From: Chromatiales bacterium
Lineage (GTDB): Bacteria > Pseudomonadota > Gammaproteobacteria > Thiohalospirales > Thiohalospiraceae
Assembly (NCBI GenBank): GCA_026982395.1
Contig: JALSHD010000180.1
Location: 1 to 41,673 of the forward strand
Reading direction: 5' to 3'
DNA: 41,673 bases
The position numbers and the translations under genes are program-made. Below, one piece after another: positions 12,224 to 23,392 of this stretch. The notes beneath the pieces are model-generated. The model was not told the DNA's origin. It worked only from the letters and a program-made list of their open reading frames with translations, and did not search any database. Numbering within the stretch: position 1 is the stretch's first letter; every line of letters begins with the position of its first letter.

Positions 12224-13255
12224 CTATGCGCCATCAAACCACGGACCAAGTCCGCCTACAACTGCCGCACCAACCACAAGCAACCAGGCGATGGTAATCG
12301 GAATTAATATCTTCCACCCCAACCGCATCAGCTGATCATATCGGTAACGGGGGAAGGTAGCACGCACCCACAGGAACAACAGCAGGAAAAACGATGTCTT
12401 GAGCAGCAGCCAGACAATTCCCGGTACCCAGCTAAACAGACTGTCGAGAACCGGAATCCCCTGGAACGGAGATAACCAGCCACCGAGAAACATCAGCGCA
12501 GTCAACATGGAAATAAGAATCATGTTGGCATATTCGGCAAGGAAGAACACGCCAAAACTCATGCCGGAATACTCAACATGGAAACCGGCCACAATCTCGG
12601 ACTCACCTTCTGCCAGGTCAAAAGGCGCCCGGTTGGTTTCTGCGAGGCCGGCAATAAAATAGACTACAAACAGAGGCAACAGCGGCAACCAGAACCAGTG
12701 CAGCAGGCTTCCCTGCTGGGCCAGAACAATCTCGCGGAGATTCATGCTGCCGGCAGCCAGCAACACCCCCACCAGCGCAAACCCCATTGCAATCTCATAA
12801 GAGACCACTTGAGCGGCCGACCGCAACGCACCGAGAAAGGCGTATTTGGAGTTCGATGCCCAGCCGGCAATAATGATGCCGTAGACGCTTAATGAAGTAA
12901 CTGCCAACACATACAGCAGCCCGGCATTGATATCGGTAATGTACAGATTTTCGCCCAGAGGCATTACCGCCCAAGCAGCAATCGACGGCCCCATAGCCAG
13001 CAAAGGCGCCAGCAGAAACAGGAACCGGTTAGCTCCTGCGGGAATAATAATTTCCTTGAAAATCAGTTTGACCGCATCGGCGATAGGCTGAAGCCACCCG
13101 CGCGGGCCAACATGCAGGGGGCCGACACGTCCCTGGATATAGCCAATGATCTTGCGCTCTGCAAAGGTCAGGTAGGCAACCGCCACCATCAGCGGAACGA
13201 GCAGCGCCACAATTTTGAGCAGCACAATCACCAATGTCAGTAACGCATCAAGCAT
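12224..13255 (-). CDS. nuoH: NADH-quinone oxidoreductase subunit H
   Basis: NuoH is the eight-helix membrane subunit that forms the quinone chamber of complex I with NuoB and NuoD. Motifs are [20 protein letters not shown] (about 33-52), [13 protein letters not shown], the acidic loop [20 protein letters not shown] and [18 protein letters not shown]. The start is the ATG at 13255; an in-frame TTG directly before it is less likely. It is 343 residues and lies 27 bp after nuoG. Confidence 0.97.
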   Translation of the reverse strand: MLDALLTLVIVLLKIVALLVPLMVAVAYLTFAERKIIGYIQGRVGPLHVGPRGWLQPIADAVKLIFKEIIIPAGANRFLFLLAPLLAMGPSIAAWAVMPLGENLYITDINAGLLYVLAVTSLSVYGIIIAGWASNSKYAFLGALRSAAQVVSYEIAMGFALVGVLLAAGSMNLREIVLAQQGSLLHWFWLPLLPLFVVYFIAGLAETNRAPFDLAEGESEIVAGFHVEYSGMSFGVFFLAEYANMILISMLTALMFLGGWLSPFQGIPVLDSLFSWVPGIVWLLLKTSFFLLLFLWVRATFPRYRYDQLMRLGWKILIPITIAWLLVVGAAVVGGLGPWFDGA

Positions 13256-13282
13256 CAATAATCCATCCGCTTCTGTTCATCT

Positions 13283-15655
13283 TCAATTCTTGCTGACATC
13301 CACCGGGCCATAAATCGCTCCCAGCTCCGCTGTTTCTGGCAGTGCAGCGGGAATAACAGCACAACCATCAGCCACTCGTTCATCAATCACCACTGGCAAC
13401 CAGACTGAACCACCACCCTGTGTTACCTGGGCAATATCCCCTTCAATCAGCCCCAGACTTGTGGCTACAGACTCATTGATGCGTACAGCGGCTACTACCG
13501 CGTCTTCTGTTTCCTGCAAGGGACCCGAGCGACGGACAAGAGCATCGGTTGCATAAATCGGCACCTCGCCAAGCCTGTACAGGCTTCCAGCAGCAGTATT
13601 TAAATCGGAAGGACAGCGCCAGCCCACCTCTGCTGATGGTTCAACCTGCCCGCATGACGCTTTCAGTTCGTCACGCACCTGTTCGCTCGAGGTGTATTCA
13701 AAGCCTTGCAGGTCAAACAGATTCCCCAAAACTCTCAGCACCTTCCACGCGGGGCGCGAATCACCCAATGGAGCAACAGCGCCGGCAAAACTCTGCCAAT
13801 GTCCTTCAATATTAACAAAAGTTCCTGATGTTTCTGAAAAAGGTGAAATTGGCAACAGCACATCGGCATACTGTTTCATCGTGTCACTCACAAAGGAGGT
13901 AAGTGATACGACAAACCCGGCCTCCTCAAGAACCTTGGTAGCAGCGACGGGGTGAGAGCTGTCCAGTTCCGGCTCTACACCCACCAACAAATATCCCCGC
14001 AACGGGTGTTCAAACATCGCCGAGGCATTCACCAAACTGGTAACAGGTGTCTTCTGGCCGACAGGACCACGATGGGGAATGGCCCCAGCCAACCAGCCAC
14101 CACTGCTATTGGACCCTTCAGGCAGAAGCCCGAAGCGGGCACCACTCAATTTTGCGATCAGGACAGCCAGGGCGCGAAGAGAGGAGAGCTGCTGGCTCCC
14201 GTGCGCCAAAACGCCCAGCAGTACGGCAGCGCTTTCAGCCGCCTTCAGGTGCCCGGCAATGGCCAGTTCGGTATCGCCAACTGGGATATTTTCCAGCAAT
14301 GGGGTCAATCCCTCCGGAGCCTCCTCTCCGGTGATATCCAGCAAGGCCTTGGCAATGGCTGCCAGCATACGCACCATCTGCGCTGGATGGCCGATCAACT
14401 TTTCTGCGACCGGGAAGTTGAACGGGAAGTCAACAGGATTTACAAACATTATATTTGCACCGCCAACGGCAGCCTTGCGCAGACGGTGGCCAATAATCGG
14501 TTGGTCCTTGCGCACATTAGAGCCAATCAGCAGTGCAGCATCGACCTTTTCCAGCTCCTCAATTCCTTGCCCGAGCCACGGGAACGGCGGCAAAAGATCC
14601 TGATCAGAGAAATCACCCTGACGCAGTCGGTGATCGATATTGGCGCTACCTAGCGCCCGCATCAGTTTTTGCAACAGATACATCTCTTCCAGTGTTGCAC
14701 TGGGCGAAATCAGGGCACCGAGCTGATCCGCCCCATGCGCATCAACCAGCTTTCTCACTCCCTTGCTTACCTGCTCAAGCGCACTGTTCCAGTCAATCTC
14801 CCGCCACTCCCCCTCCACCTTGATCATGGGGGTTCTCAAACGCTCCTTATCATTCAGTCCAACGTAACTGAATCGATCACGGTCAGAGATCCAGGTCTCG
14901 TTAATAGCCTCGTTGGAGCGTGGCAGAGAACGCATCACTTTGTTCCGCCGGGACTGCAAAGTCAGGTTGGAGCCGACACAGTCATGAGGAGCTACAGTGG
15001 CTGAATCGGTCAGCTCCCAGGATCGGGCCGTAAAACGGAATGGCTTGGAGGTAAGAGCACCAACAGGACAGAGGTCAATAATATTCCCGGACAATTCGGA
15101 ACTGACGCTCTTCTCCACGTAGGTTCCAATCTCCATATACTCCCCCCGGCCGGTAGCACCCAGCTCCCGGATACCGGCAATTTCCTGACCGAAACGCACA
15201 CAGCGGGTACAGTGGATACAGCGGGTAAAATCGGTGGCAATCAGTGGCCCAATATCCTTGCTCTTGACCACGCGCTTGATCTCGGCAAAGCGGGAAACGT
15301 CGCTGCCGTATCCTACGGCAATATCCTGCAGATCACACTCACCGCCCTGATCACAAATCGGGCAATCTAGGGGATGATTAATCAACAGGAATTCCATAAC
15401 ATTTTTTTGCGCGGCCAACGCCTTGGGCGAGTTGGTCCACACCTTCATCCCATCAGTCACGGGTGTGGCACAGGCTGGCAATGGCTTTGGAGCTTTTTCT
15501 ACCTCCACCAGACACATGCGGCAACTGGCCGCAACCGACAGCTTCTCGTGATAGCAGAAACGAGGGATTGTTATGCCGGCTTCATCGGCGGCCTCGATCA
15601 CCATCGCCCCATCACGGGCCTTGATCGTTTTGCCGTTGATTTCAATGTCTGCCAT
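13283..15655 (-). CDS. nuoG: NADH-quinone oxidoreductase subunit G
   Basis: NuoG (790 residues) is the large iron-sulfur subunit of the peripheral arm. The N-terminal [2Fe-2S] N1b ligands are Cys34, Cys45, Cys48 and Cys62. The His/Cys N5 site is His94, Cys98, Cys101 and Cys107. The N4 site is Cys146, Cys149, Cys152 and Cys196. The molybdopterin-oxidoreductase-like domain starts near residue 215, and its N7 site is missing: HDCVGSNLTLQSRRNKV holds a single Cys. This is the common non-enterobacterial form. It is followed by nuoH after 27 bp and preceded by nuoF after 48 bp. Confidence 0.98.
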   Translation of the reverse strand: MADIEINGKTIKARDGAMVIEAADEAGITIPRFCYHEKLSVAASCRMCLVEVEKAPKPLPACATPVTDGMKVWTNSPKALAAQKNVMEFLLINHPLDCPICDQGGECDLQDIAVGYGSDVSRFAEIKRVVKSKDIGPLIATDFTRCIHCTRCVRFGQEIAGIRELGATGRGEYMEIGTYVEKSVSSELSGNIIDLCPVGALTSKPFRFTARSWELTDSATVAPHDCVGSNLTLQSRRNKVMRSLPRSNEAINETWISDRDRFSYVGLNDKERLRTPMIKVEGEWREIDWNSALEQVSKGVRKLVDAHGADQLGALISPSATLEEMYLLQKLMRALGSANIDHRLRQGDFSDQDLLPPFPWLGQGIEELEKVDAALLIGSNVRKDQPIIGHRLRKAAVGGANIMFVNPVDFPFNFPVAEKLIGHPAQMVRMLAAIAKALLDITGEEAPEGLTPLLENIPVGDTELAIAGHLKAAESAAVLLGVLAHGSQQLSSLRALAVLIAKLSGARFGLLPEGSNSSGGWLAGAIPHRGPVGQKTPVTSLVNASAMFEHPLRGYLLVGVEPELDSSHPVAATKVLEEAGFVVSLTSFVSDTMKQYADVLLPISPFSETSGTFVNIEGHWQSFAGAVAPLGDSRPAWKVLRVLGNLFDLQGFEYTSSEQVRDELKASCGQVEPSAEVGWRCPSDLNTAAGSLYRLGEVPIYATDALVRRSGPLQETEDAVVAAVRINESVATSLGLIEGDIAQVTQGGGSVWLPVVIDERVADGCAVIPAALPETAELGAIYGPVDVSKN

Positions 15656-15703
15656 TGCCCGTCCTGTATTCCTGTAAATTCAGCCCTGTTTGTTTATTAT
15701 CTA

Positions 15704-16969
15704 TCACACCATGCATTTTTTATGGTCGATGTGATACTGAAATTCATCGCGAAAACGTGTAACAAAACTCGTCACCGGCATAGCTGCCGCGTCTCCCAGT
15801 GCACAGATGGTTTTCCCGGAAATACCATTGGCAACCTCGCTCAGCAGATCCAGATCCTCCTGCCGCCCCTGACCGTTTTCAATACGACTCACCACACGCT
15901 GCAACCAACCGGTACCTTCCCGGCATGGCGTACACTGACCACAAGACTCTTCGTAATAAAAGTAGGAGATTCTTGCCAGCGCCTTGACCATGCAAGTGGT
16001 CTCGTCCATTACGATAACTGAACCGGCCCCAAGCATGGATCCAGCCTTCGCGATAGAGTCATAGTCCATGGTGATATCCATTACCACATCTGCGGGTAGC
16101 ACGGGTGTCGAGGATCCACCGGGAATTACTGCCTTCAGTTTATGCCCGTCACGCACGCCACCGGCCATCTCCAACAACTCGGCAAACGGGGTCCCCATGG
16201 GAATCTCGAAATTTCCCGGCTTGTTGACATGTCCGGAAACACAAAACAGCTTGTTGCCACCATTGTTGGGCTTGCCCAGCTCCAAAAACCATTTGCCGCC
16301 ATTTTTCAGAATTACCGGAACAGATGCCAGTGTCTCTGTATTGTTAATGGTAGTCGGCCTGCCATACAAACCGTAGCTGGCCGGGAACGGTGGCTTGAAT
16401 CGGGGCTGACCTTTCTTTCCTTCGATGGATTCGATGAGCGCTGTCTCTTCGCCACACACATAGGCGCCGCCACCCAAGTGAACATGGATGTCAAAATCGA
16501 ATCCTGAATCCAGTATGTTTTTCCCCAAGAGGCCGGCTGCTCTTGCCTCCTCCAGCGCAGCTTCAAATCGCTCGTAGGGCTCCCAGAACTCGCCACGGAT
16601 GTAATTATATCCCATGGAGGCGCCGATACAGTAACCCGCGATTATCATCCCTTCAATGAGTTGATGCGGGTTGTAGCGCAGGATATCCCGATCCTTGCAT
16701 GTCCCCGGTTCACCTTCATCCGAGTTGCAAAGAATATATTTCTGCCCGGGAGCATTGCGCGGCATGAAGCTCCATTTCAAGCCGGTAGGAAACCCGGCAC
16801 CACCCCGCCCGCGCAGGGCTGAAGTTTTCAACTCGGAAATGATGTCATCCGGATCGGTCTTTTCCTTGAGGATCTTTTTCAAAACCTCATAACCATCCAC
16901 GCTCTGGTAAGTCGCCAATGTCCAGGGCTTTTCCAGATGCAGGGTTCGGAAACAGACTTGGTTATTCAT
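15704..16969 (-). CDS. nuoF: NADH-quinone oxidoreductase subunit F
   Basis: NuoF holds FMN, the NADH site and cluster N3, and is where NADH is oxidised. The 421-residue protein has the NADH/FMN glycine-rich motif [15 protein letters not shown] (about 54-68) and the FMN loop [15 protein letters not shown] (81-95). It also has the N3 ligands Cys343, Cys346 and Cys349 in [12 protein letters not shown], plus Cys389. It follows nuoE after 37 bp. Confidence 0.98.
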   Translation of the reverse strand: MNNQVCFRTLHLEKPWTLATYQSVDGYEVLKKILKEKTDPDDIISELKTSALRGRGGAGFPTGLKWSFMPRNAPGQKYILCNSDEGEPGTCKDRDILRYNPHQLIEGMIIAGYCIGASMGYNYIRGEFWEPYERFEAALEEARAAGLLGKNILDSGFDFDIHVHLGGGAYVCGEETALIESIEGKKGQPRFKPPFPASYGLYGRPTTINNTETLASVPVILKNGGKWFLELGKPNNGGNKLFCVSGHVNKPGNFEIPMGTPFAELLEMAGGVRDGHKLKAVIPGGSSTPVLPADVVMDITMDYDSIAKAGSMLGAGSVIVMDETTCMVKALARISYFYYEESCGQCTPCREGTGWLQRVVSRIENGQGRQEDLDLLSEVANGISGKTICALGDAAAMPVTSFVTRFRDEFQYHIDHKKCMV

Positions 16970-17006
16970 TCATTAACTCCAGCACCGCTATCTACCGCGT
17001 TCCTTC

Positions 17007-17504
17007 TCACTCAAGCTCATCCAGAATCTTGTCCACCTTTTCAGGCGTAAGATGCTCGTAATAGTGTTCGCCAATCTGGAACATGGGAGCACCAACACAG
17101 GCGCCAAGACACTCAACCTCTTTCAGCGAAAAACGGCCATCAGGAGTTACCTCACCAAAACCAACCCCCAGCTTTTCCTGCAAATGTTTAACTATTTTTT
17201 CTGAACCGCACAACATGCACGAAATGTTGGTACAGACACAGATTTTGTGCCGCCCGACCGGCTTCATTTCATACATCGAATAGAACGTGGCCACCTCGTA
17301 CACCGCGATGGCATCCATCTGCAGGTACTCCGCTACCGCATCCATCAGTTCGGTAGTCAAATGACCGCCATTCTGATCCTGCACAATCCGCAAGGCCGCC
17401 ATCACCGCTGACTGCTTTTGATCGGCCGGATACTTGGAGATCCAGCGATCGATCTCGGTACGCGAATCCACCGTCAGAAGATCAATCAGACTTTTCTCCG
17501 TCAC
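17007..17504 (-). CDS. nuoE: NADH-quinone oxidoreductase subunit E
   Basis: NuoE is the thioredoxin-fold subunit carrying [2Fe-2S] cluster N1a next to NuoF. The 165-residue protein has the ligands Cys91 and Cys96 (CTNISC) and Cys132 and Cys136 (CLGAC). The start codon is GTG, overlapping the nuoD stop as GTGA, which points to coupled translation. Confidence 0.97.
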   Translation of the reverse strand: MTEKSLIDLLTVDSRTEIDRWISKYPADQKQSAVMAALRIVQDQNGGHLTTELMDAVAEYLQMDAIAVYEVATFYSMYEMKPVGRHKICVCTNISCMLCGSEKIVKHLQEKLGVGFGEVTPDGRFSLKEVECLGACVGAPMFQIGEHYYEHLTPEKVDKILDELE

Positions 17505-18754
17505 CGGTCAACCTCCCCGAAAACGATATCCTGGGTTCCGATTATGGCCACCACATCGGCCAGCATATGACCACGGGACATCTCGTCAAGCGCAGACAGA
17601 TGCACAAAACCCGGTGCACGGATTTTCAAACGATAAGGTTTGTTGGCTCCGTCAGAAATCATGTAGATTCCAAACTCCCCTTTTGGATGTTCTACTGCTG
17701 CATATGCCTCACCTTCCGGTATGCAGTACCCTTCGGTGAACAGTTTGAAGTGGTGAATCAGGGACTCCATATCCCCTTTTACATCGTCACGACGGGGCGG
17801 AGTAACCTTGTGGTTATCCAACATCACCGGCCCGGGATTCTCACGCAGCCATTTGACGCACTGCTTGATAATACGGTTGGACTGGCGCATCTCCTCTACC
17901 CGTACCAGATAACGATCATAGGTATCCCCGTTTGTTCCGACCGGAATATCAAAATCCAGCTGGTCATAAACCTCGTAGGGCTGCTTTTTGCGCAGATCCC
18001 ACGCGATCCCCGAGCCCCGAATCATCGGGCCGGTAAAACCCAGTTGCAATGCCCGTTCGGGAGTAACAATACCGATGTCAACTGTACGCTGTTTCCAGAT
18101 ACGATTCTCTGTCAACAAAGTTTCGTACTCGTCAACACAGGTAGGGAAACGGTCAGTAAAATCCTCAATAAAGTCCAGCATGGAACCCTGTCGGTTACGA
18201 TTCAGCCGTTCCACATCCTTCGCATTGTGCCATTTGGAGGTTTCATACTTGGGCATGGAGTCCGGGAGATCACGATACACTCCACCCGGACGATAGTAGG
18301 CTGCATGCAAACGTGCGCCGGATACTGCCTCATAACAGTCCATCAGATCTTCACGCTCGCGGAAAGCGTACAGGAAGATAGTCATTGCTCCAATGTCCAG
18401 GCCATGCGCCCCAATCCACATAAGGTGGTTGAGAATGCGTGTTATCTCGTCGAACATCACCCGGATATATTGGGCACGAATGGGCACGGTAACACCCAGC
18501 ATTTTCTCGACAGCCATCACATAGGCGTGCTCATTGCACATCATGGAGACGTAGTCGAGCCGATCCATGTATGGGAGTGCCTGGTTATAGGTTCGCGTTT
18601 CGGCCAGTTTTTCTGTACCACGATGCAACAGCCCGATATGGGGATCCGCGCGCTCGATGACCTCGCCATCCATTTCCAGCACCAGGCGCAATACACCATG
18701 TGCAGCTGGATGTTGGGGGCCGAAGTTGAGGGTATAGTTGCGAATCTCAGGCAT
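17501..18754 (-). CDS. nuoD: NADH-quinone oxidoreductase subunit D
   Basis: NuoD is the 49-kDa-type subunit related to NiFe hydrogenase large subunits; it lines the quinone site with NuoB. Motifs are [18 protein letters not shown] near the N terminus, [27 protein letters not shown] and the C-terminal [10 protein letters not shown] chose the ATG at 18754 ([10 protein letters not shown], 417 residues) because GGGGAG lies about 7 bases upstream; ATGs at 18760 and 18790 are in frame. The start overlaps the nuoC stop by 8 bp. It is separate from nuoC, unlike the fused nuoCD of Escherichia coli. Confidence 0.97.
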   Translation of the reverse strand: MPEIRNYTLNFGPQHPAAHGVLRLVLEMDGEVIERADPHIGLLHRGTEKLAETRTYNQALPYMDRLDYVSMMCNEHAYVMAVEKMLGVTVPIRAQYIRVMFDEITRILNHLMWIGAHGLDIGAMTIFLYAFREREDLMDCYEAVSGARLHAAYYRPGGVYRDLPDSMPKYETSKWHNAKDVERLNRNRQGSMLDFIEDFTDRFPTCVDEYETLLTENRIWKQRTVDIGIVTPERALQLGFTGPMIRGSGIAWDLRKKQPYEVYDQLDFDIPVGTNGDTYDRYLVRVEEMRQSNRIIKQCVKWLRENPGPVMLDNHKVTPPRRDDVKGDMESLIHHFKLFTEGYCIPEGEAYAAVEHPKGEFGIYMISDGANKPYRLKIRAPGFVHLSALDEMSRGHMLADVVAIIGTQDIVFGEVDR

Positions 18755-19373
18755 TGCCATTCTCCCCTTCGCTTGAACTTCCATCCGCAAAACGATGATC
18801 GTGACGAATTACCCGGGGAATGTTGATACGCGTTTCGATACTCACCGGCTCATAGATAACGCGCCCTTTCTCTTCGTCGTAACGCATCTCCACATTGCCT
18901 GTCAACGGAAAATCCTTGCGGAAAGGATGACCAATAAAACCGTAATCGGTCAGAATACGACGCAGATCGGGATGTCCCTTGAACAGCACGCCAAACAGAT
19001 CGAACGCCTCCCGTTCAAACCAGTTGGCCGTCGCCCAGATATCAACAACAGAGTCGATTACGGGTTGCTGATCATCAAGGAAAACGCGCAAGCGCAGGCG
19101 CTGATTATGAGTTATCGACAATAGATGATAGACAACAGCAAAGCGTGGCCCTTCCCACTTTCCATCTCCGAATTCAGAGTAGTCAACAGCACACAGATCG
19201 ATCAACTCCTCAAAGGAAAAGCTGGGGTCATCGCGTAAAATGCCACAGGTTTCAAGAAGCTTTTCGCATGGAATTTCCAGTGTCACTTCACCCAAGGCTT
19301 CTTTACACAGGCCTCCGGCCTGCTGGAAGCGGCTTGTGGTCGACTCAACAAGTTTCCGGACAGAATCAGACAT
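18747..19373 (-). CDS. nuoC: NADH-quinone oxidoreductase subunit C
   Basis: NuoC is the 30-kDa-type subunit of the peripheral arm, with no cofactors. It has 208 residues. Recognisable elements are the [10 protein letters not shown] region, [40 protein letters not shown] (the family signature, about 117-156) and [10 protein letters not shown]. It overlaps nuoB by 8 bp at its start and nuoD by 8 bp at its end. Confidence 0.98.
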   Translation of the reverse strand: MSDSVRKLVESTTSRFQQAGGLCKEALGEVTLEIPCEKLLETCGILRDDPSFSFEELIDLCAVDYSEFGDGKWEGPRFAVVYHLLSITHNQRLRLRVFLDDQQPVIDSVVDIWATANWFEREAFDLFGVLFKGHPDLRRILTDYGFIGHPFRKDFPLTGNVEMRYDEEKGRVIYEPVSIETRINIPRVIRHDHRFADGSSSEGENGNA

Positions 19374-19851
19374 CGGTTCGGGCTATGGTGTTGGTGCGAT
19401 GAATTTTATTGCGTAGCTGCATGATACCGTACAACAACGCCTCGGCAGTGGGCGGACATCCCGGAACATAGATGTCAACAGGGACTACCCGATCACATCC
19501 TCGCACGACCGAGTAGGAGTAGTGATAGTAACCACCACCGTTGGCACAGGATCCCATGGAAATAACCCAGCGAGGTTCTGCCATCTGGTCATAAACCTTG
19601 CGCAATGCAGGGGCCATTTTGTTTATCAGGGTACCGGCAACAATCATCACATCAGACTGCCGGGGGCTAGGACGAAACAGCATGCCAAAACGATCAATAT
19701 CGTAACGGGAAGCTCCCGCTTGCATCATCTCCACAGCACAGCAGGCAAGACCAAACGTCATTGGCCACATCGAGCCGGTGCGGGCCCAGTTGATAAGGCT
19801 ATCGGCAGAGGTGGTTATCACTCCTTCTTTGAGGACACCTTCTATTCCCAT
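19366..19851 (-). CDS. nuoB: NADH-quinone oxidoreductase subunit B
   Basis: NuoB holds cluster N2, the last iron-sulfur centre before quinone. Ligands are the tandem Cys37-Cys38 ([10 protein letters not shown]), Cys102 (GSCANGGG) and Cys132 ([10 protein letters not shown]). The start [10 protein letters not shown] at 19851 gives 161 residues and has AAGGGG about 7 bases upstream; an in-frame GTG at 19872 is possible but less family-like. The start lies within the last codons of nuoA (10 bp overlap). Confidence 0.98.
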   Translation of the reverse strand: MGIEGVLKEGVITTSADSLINWARTGSMWPMTFGLACCAVEMMQAGASRYDIDRFGMLFRPSPRQSDVMIVAGTLINKMAPALRKVYDQMAEPRWVISMGSCANGGGYYHYSYSVVRGCDRVVPVDIYVPGCPPTAEALLYGIMQLRNKIHRTNTIARTDV

Positions 19852-20198
19852 TCCAGAGCCCCTTTCTTCCACTCATAAATGAAACCAATAACCAGGATAC
19901 CAAGGAACAACACCATGGCGAGAAAACCGAACATCCCTATCTCCTCTAGCACCACTGCCCAAGGGAACAGAAACGCGATTTCCAAATCAAAAACGATAAA
20001 CAGGATAGCAACGAGATAGTATCTGACGTCAAACTTCATGCGGGTATCTTCGAAGGGCTCGAAACCGCATTCATAAGCTGACAGTTTTTGTTCATCGGGA
20101 CGGCTGGGAGCCAGCACCAGACCCAATCCGATCATGATCCCTCCCAGCAAGAAGCCGATAACCAGGAATACCAGGACGGGAAAATAGTTTTCTAGCAT
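19842..20198 (-). CDS. nuoA: NADH-quinone oxidoreductase subunit A
   Basis: NuoA is a three-helix membrane subunit (118 residues) at the junction of the membrane and peripheral arms. It has the family motif [43 protein letters not shown] (about 39-81), including the cysteine-bearing loop. It is the first gene of the 14-gene nuo operon, 182 bp after tRNA-Leu(GAG). Confidence 0.97.
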   Translation of the reverse strand: MLENYFPVLVFLVIGFLLGGIMIGLGLVLAPSRPDEQKLSAYECGFEPFEDTRMKFDVRYYLVAILFIVFDLEIAFLFPWAVVLEEIGMFGFLAMVLFLGILVIGFIYEWKKGALEWE

Positions 20199-20259
20199 TG
20201 TTTATGGAGTCCCCAAGTTATTATCCATAACGCTGAAACAAAACTGTAATGGAGCAGAG

Positions 20260-20289
20260 AGCGTATGCTATGGGCAAACATGATGTCAA
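20260..20289 (-). promoter_or_regulatory. Putative sigma70 promoter of the nuo operon
   Basis: On the minus strand a consensus TTGACA (20284-20289) is followed 18 bp later by the weaker TACGCT (20260-20265). This would give a leader of about 55 bases before nuoA. Read-through from tpiA-secG-tRNA-Leu is also possible, because no strong terminator is seen between tRNA-Leu and nuoA. Confidence 0.45.
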
Positions 20290-20380
20290 CCCTTTCAAGC
20301 TCCGCTCCACCTATATTTTTTTGCGCCTTAAAACATTCAAATAACAACCAAATATCAACATATTGTGAGGCACCTGAAAG

Positions 20381-20465
20381 TGGTGCGGATGGCCGGACTC
20401 GAACCGGCACGGCTCGCGCCACCGCCCCCTCAAGACGGCGTGTCTACCAGTTCCACCACATCCGC
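20381..20465 (-). tRNA. tRNA-Leu(GAG)
   Basis: The 85-nt sequence has an encoded CCA. The acceptor GCGGATG/CATCCGC is perfect. The D-arm is GTGGAACTGGTAGAC. The anticodon stem CCGTC/GGCGG encloses TTGAGGG, giving anticodon GAG (decodes CUC and CUU). The variable arm is long (GTGGCGCGAGCC), and the T-loop is GGTTCGAGTCC. It lies 30 bp after secG, a gene order common in proteobacteria, and is probably cut from the secG transcript. Confidence 0.97.
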
Positions 20466-20495
20466 AAAACAACATATATCGAAAGGTAAAACATG

Positions 20496-20930
20496 TCACT
20501 CCTGTCTGCCGCCCGCTCCCGCAGCCGGGTCAGCTGCCGCCGGTACTGATGGTGTATCTGCCGCTGGCGCTGGAGCTGATTCTCCAGTTGGAGCTGCAGG
20601 TATTACCGGAACATCCGGAGCCGATGGCGCCGGCCCCTGCCGAATCTGCTCAACAGGTGGTAACGGGGAAAAATCTTCGGTTACGCTCTTGCGAACCACA
20701 GTTTGTCCAGACAGATAGGCCAGAGTCAAACTGGTCACGAAAAAAGCTGTTGCGAGGAGAGCCGTCGTGCGAGTAAGAAAAGAAGCAGATCCGCGGCTGC
20801 CAAAGACGGTTCCTGAGGCACCGCTGCCAAATGCTGCACCCATCTCCGCCCCCTTCCCGGTCTGAAGCAGAACCAGGACAATCAGGCTAACGGCAATGAC
20901 AATATGAATGGCAAGAATAATTGTTTGCAT
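20496..20930 (-). CDS. secG: Protein translocase subunit SecG
   Basis: SecG is the non-essential helper subunit of the SecYEG channel. I start it at the ATG at 20930 ([17 protein letters not shown]), giving 144 residues; the frame is open further upstream, but that part overlaps the end of tpiA and does not look like SecG. Two membrane helices (about 3-22 and 53-72) flank the conserved [27 protein letters not shown]. The C-terminal third (about 100-144) is rich in Pro and Ala, which is longer than in short SecG proteins. It lies between tpiA (25 bp) and tRNA-Leu. Confidence 0.96.
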   Translation of the reverse strand: MQTIILAIHIVIAVSLIVLVLLQTGKGAEMGAAFGSGASGTVFGSRGSASFLTRTTALLATAFFVTSLTLAYLSGQTVVRKSVTEDFSPLPPVEQIRQGPAPSAPDVPVIPAAPTGESAPAPAADTPSVPAAADPAAGAGGRQE

Positions 20931-20955
20931 GCTACTTCTGTTCGATTGTGATATG

Positions 20956-21708
20956 TCAAACGGCAGCCTGGCAGATGGAAATAAACTCATCCGCATCCAG
21001 CGAGGCTCCACCAATAAGCCCACCATCAATATCCGGCATGGCAAACAGCTCGGGAGCATTGGCACCTTTCACACTACCACCATAGAGGATCTGCACCTTC
21101 TCTGCTGTGGCAGCACTCTGCCGGGAAATACGGTTACGAATAAAGTTATGTACGTCCTGAGCCTGCTCCGGTGAGGCGGTTTTACCCGTGCCAATAGCCC
21201 ACACCGGCTCATAGGCGATAACCCCGTCAGCAAGCGCTTCAACTCCTTCCAGGGAAATTACAGCATCCAGCTGCCGCGCCACGACATCTTCGGTAACACC
21301 CTGTTCCCGCTCTTCCAGAACTTCCCCAACACACAGAACAGGCTTGATACCGGCAGCTCGTGCGGCCGCAAATTTGGCGGCTACCCGAGCATCATCTTCT
21401 CCATAAATGGAGCGACGTTCTGAATGTCCGACGATAGCGTAATGACACTGGAAATCCCACAACATGGATGTTGATATTTCCCCGGTATACGCACCGGACT
21501 CATGCTCGTTCACATTCTGCGCACCCAGAGAGATTCCGGTTCCCGCCAATTGTGCCTGAACCTCGGGAATATAGATGTACGGGGGACATACAACTACTTC
21601 CGCCTTGCTTACGGTATCAAGTGATTTTTTAATTCCGTCCAAAAGCAGTTTGATACTCTCGGTGGAACCGTTCATTTTCCAGTTCCCGGCGACCAGTGGT
21701 TGACGCAT
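20956..21708 (-). CDS. tpiA: Triosephosphate isomerase
   Basis: This enzyme interconverts dihydroxyacetone phosphate and glyceraldehyde 3-phosphate. It is a 250-residue TIM barrel. Active-site residues are visible: Asn9 and Lys11 (GNWKMNG), His95 (GHSERR) and Glu167 ([14 protein letters not shown], with flexible loop 6 at about 171-178). The phosphate-binding YGGSVK lies near the C terminus. It is 25 bp upstream of secG. Confidence 0.98.
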   Translation of the reverse strand: MRQPLVAGNWKMNGSTESIKLLLDGIKKSLDTVSKAEVVVCPPYIYIPEVQAQLAGTGISLGAQNVNEHESGAYTGEISTSMLWDFQCHYAIVGHSERRSIYGEDDARVAAKFAAARAAGIKPVLCVGEVLEEREQGVTEDVVARQLDAVISLEGVEALADGVIAYEPVWAIGTGKTASPEQAQDVHNFIRNRISRQSAATAEKVQILYGGSVKGANAPELFAMPDIDGGLIGGASLDADEFISICQAAV

Positions 21709-21799
21709 CTGTTTTCCCCTCAGTTCGCAACAAAAAGTCGGTGAAGCTTACCTTCCTTGGCCAGGAAAATCAATTTTCATATGCCGAAATTTTGCCTGT

Positions 21800-21828
21800 C
21801 AGCCGTTTGACCATTGGTAGAACGGCTG
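21800..21828 (-). terminator. Stem-loop downstream of glmM
   Basis: CAGCCGTT (21800-21807) pairs with AACGGCTG (21821-21828) around a 13-base loop, 171 bp after the glmM stop and 91 bp before tpiA. There is no following U run, so termination is uncertain; it may be a leader structure of tpiA. I see no gene in the 21709-21999 gap. Confidence 0.3.
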
Positions 21829-21999
21829 CCTTGACAAGCCGGAAACACTGTAAAATTCGTGATTTTCTTGTATAAACACGGAGTCAGTACCATCGCTCTT
21901 GCGAAAAAAACGCCCAAAAGCGATACATGCTGGTTTATTACATTGATGAAGTGCCAGGGGGGCGTTCTCAATTACCTGGGTATGCAGTGATTGAGCCAC

Positions 22000-23364
22000 C
22001 TAGTCCGCAATTGCGGCCTGCGCCACGATATCCGCCAGCTGCTTTGCAAGTGTCTCGACCTGTGGTGCATCATCACCCTCAACCATAACGCGAATCACCG
22101 GCTCTGTCCCTGATGGCCGCAGCAATACCCGGCCGCGCCCCGCCAGTTGCGCCTCCACATCACGCACTGCATTCTGTACATGCTCGGAATCGTCAGGCGA
22201 AAACCGGTTTTCCAGACGAACATTTATCATGGTTTGCGGAAATTTGGTCATGCCACGCTTCAGCGTATCCAGCGTCTGGCCACTGTTAACCATTGCCGCA
22301 ACCACCTGCAAGGCTGAAACTATCCCGTCACCGGTCGTGGTGCAATCACGGCAGATGATATGGCCGGAAGATTCGCCGCCGAGAATCCACCCTTCCTGCA
22401 TCATCATCTCGCCTACGTAACGATCCCCTACTGCCGCACGCCGAAACGGAATTCCGGCTTCTTTGAACGCCAGTTCCAGCCCCAGGTTACTCATCACTGT
22501 ACCGACAACACCCCCGTTATAGGCAGTTCCATTGCGATGACCATTGCCTTGCCGATCACGAGCGATAACAAACAGCAATTCATCACCATCCACTACTTCA
22601 CCCTTGTGGTCCACCATGATGAGGCGGTCACCATCACCATCCAGTGCAACTCCCAGCTCTGCGCCATGCTCGATGACCGCCTGCTGCAGTGTGGCTGGAT
22701 TGGTAGAACCGCACTCGGCGTTGATATTTACCCCGTCGGGATCGATTCCGATGGGAATGACCTCCGCTCCCAGCTCCTTGAACACCTTTGGCGCTACGTC
22801 ATAGGTCGCACCGTTGGCACAATCCACAACTATTCTCATGTTACCCAGCTCCAGGCCGAGCGGAACGGTGCTTTTGCAAAACTCGATGTATCGCCCAGCC
22901 GCGTCGTTTACTCTTGCAGCTTTACCCAGCTGACCTGATTCCACGCAGGTAACCGGATGATCAAGGTATTTTTCAATTTCATGCTCCGTTTCATCAGGCA
23001 GCTTGAAACCGAGACGGGAGAAAAACTTGATGCCGTTGTCAAAATAGGGATTGTGGGAAGCGCTGATGACGATACCTGCATCTGCCCGCATGGTTCGGGT
23101 CAGATAGGCGATGCCGGGCGTTGGCATAGGACCAAGCAGCCGGATGTCCACACCTGCGGCAGATAAACCGGCCTGCAAGGCTGATTCAAACATGTACCCG
23201 GAAATTCGTGTGTCTTTACCAATCACCACCTTGCCACGCCCACCATGGCTGGCCAGTACATGGCCAACCGCCCAGCCAAGATGCAATACAAACTCCGGCG
23301 TAATTGGATTACTGCCCACCTTGCCGCGAATACCATCAGTCCCAAAATAACGTTTACCCATCAT
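22000..23364 (-). CDS. glmM: Phosphoglucosamine mutase
   Basis: GlmM converts glucosamine 6-phosphate to glucosamine 1-phosphate for peptidoglycan and lipopolysaccharide synthesis. The 454-residue protein has the phosphoserine loop ISASHNP (Ser103; Ser102 if the second Met is the start). The Mg-binding loop is DGDGDR (242-247), the sugar-binding motif is GGESSGH and the C-terminal phosphate site is [15 protein letters not shown]. Two adjacent ATGs at 23364 and 23361 are both usable. It lies downstream of folP but is separated from it by the 152-bp repeat element. Confidence 0.98.
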   Translation of the reverse strand: MMGKRYFGTDGIRGKVGSNPITPEFVLHLGWAVGHVLASHGGRGKVVIGKDTRISGYMFESALQAGLSAAGVDIRLLGPMPTPGIAYLTRTMRADAGIVISASHNPYFDNGIKFFSRLGFKLPDETEHEIEKYLDHPVTCVESGQLGKAARVNDAAGRYIEFCKSTVPLGLELGNMRIVVDCANGATYDVAPKVFKELGAEVIPIGIDPDGVNINAECGSTNPATLQQAVIEHGAELGVALDGDGDRLIMVDHKGEVVDGDELLFVIARDRQGNGHRNGTAYNGGVVGTVMSNLGLELAFKEAGIPFRRAAVGDRYVGEMMMQEGWILGGESSGHIICRDCTTTGDGIVSALQVVAAMVNSGQTLDTLKRGMTKFPQTMINVRLENRFSPDDSEHVQNAVRDVEAQLAGRGRVLLRPSGTEPVIRVMVEGDDAPQVETLAKQLADIVAQAAIAD

Positions 23365-23392
23365 TCTCTCTCTGTTCTTGTCTTGCCATTTC

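Noticed and set aside
17567-18826. 419-codon open frame on the plus strand
   Set aside because: It is antisense to nuoD and has no recognisable motif.
20931-21065. N-terminal extension of the secG frame
   Set aside because: It overlaps the end of tpiA in another frame and its sequence is unlike any SecG; the ATG at 20930 starts the canonical protein.
21799-21999. Short minus-strand frame directly after glmM
   Set aside because: 66 codons with no ribosome-binding site or recognisable feature; it covers the stem-loop at 21800-21828.
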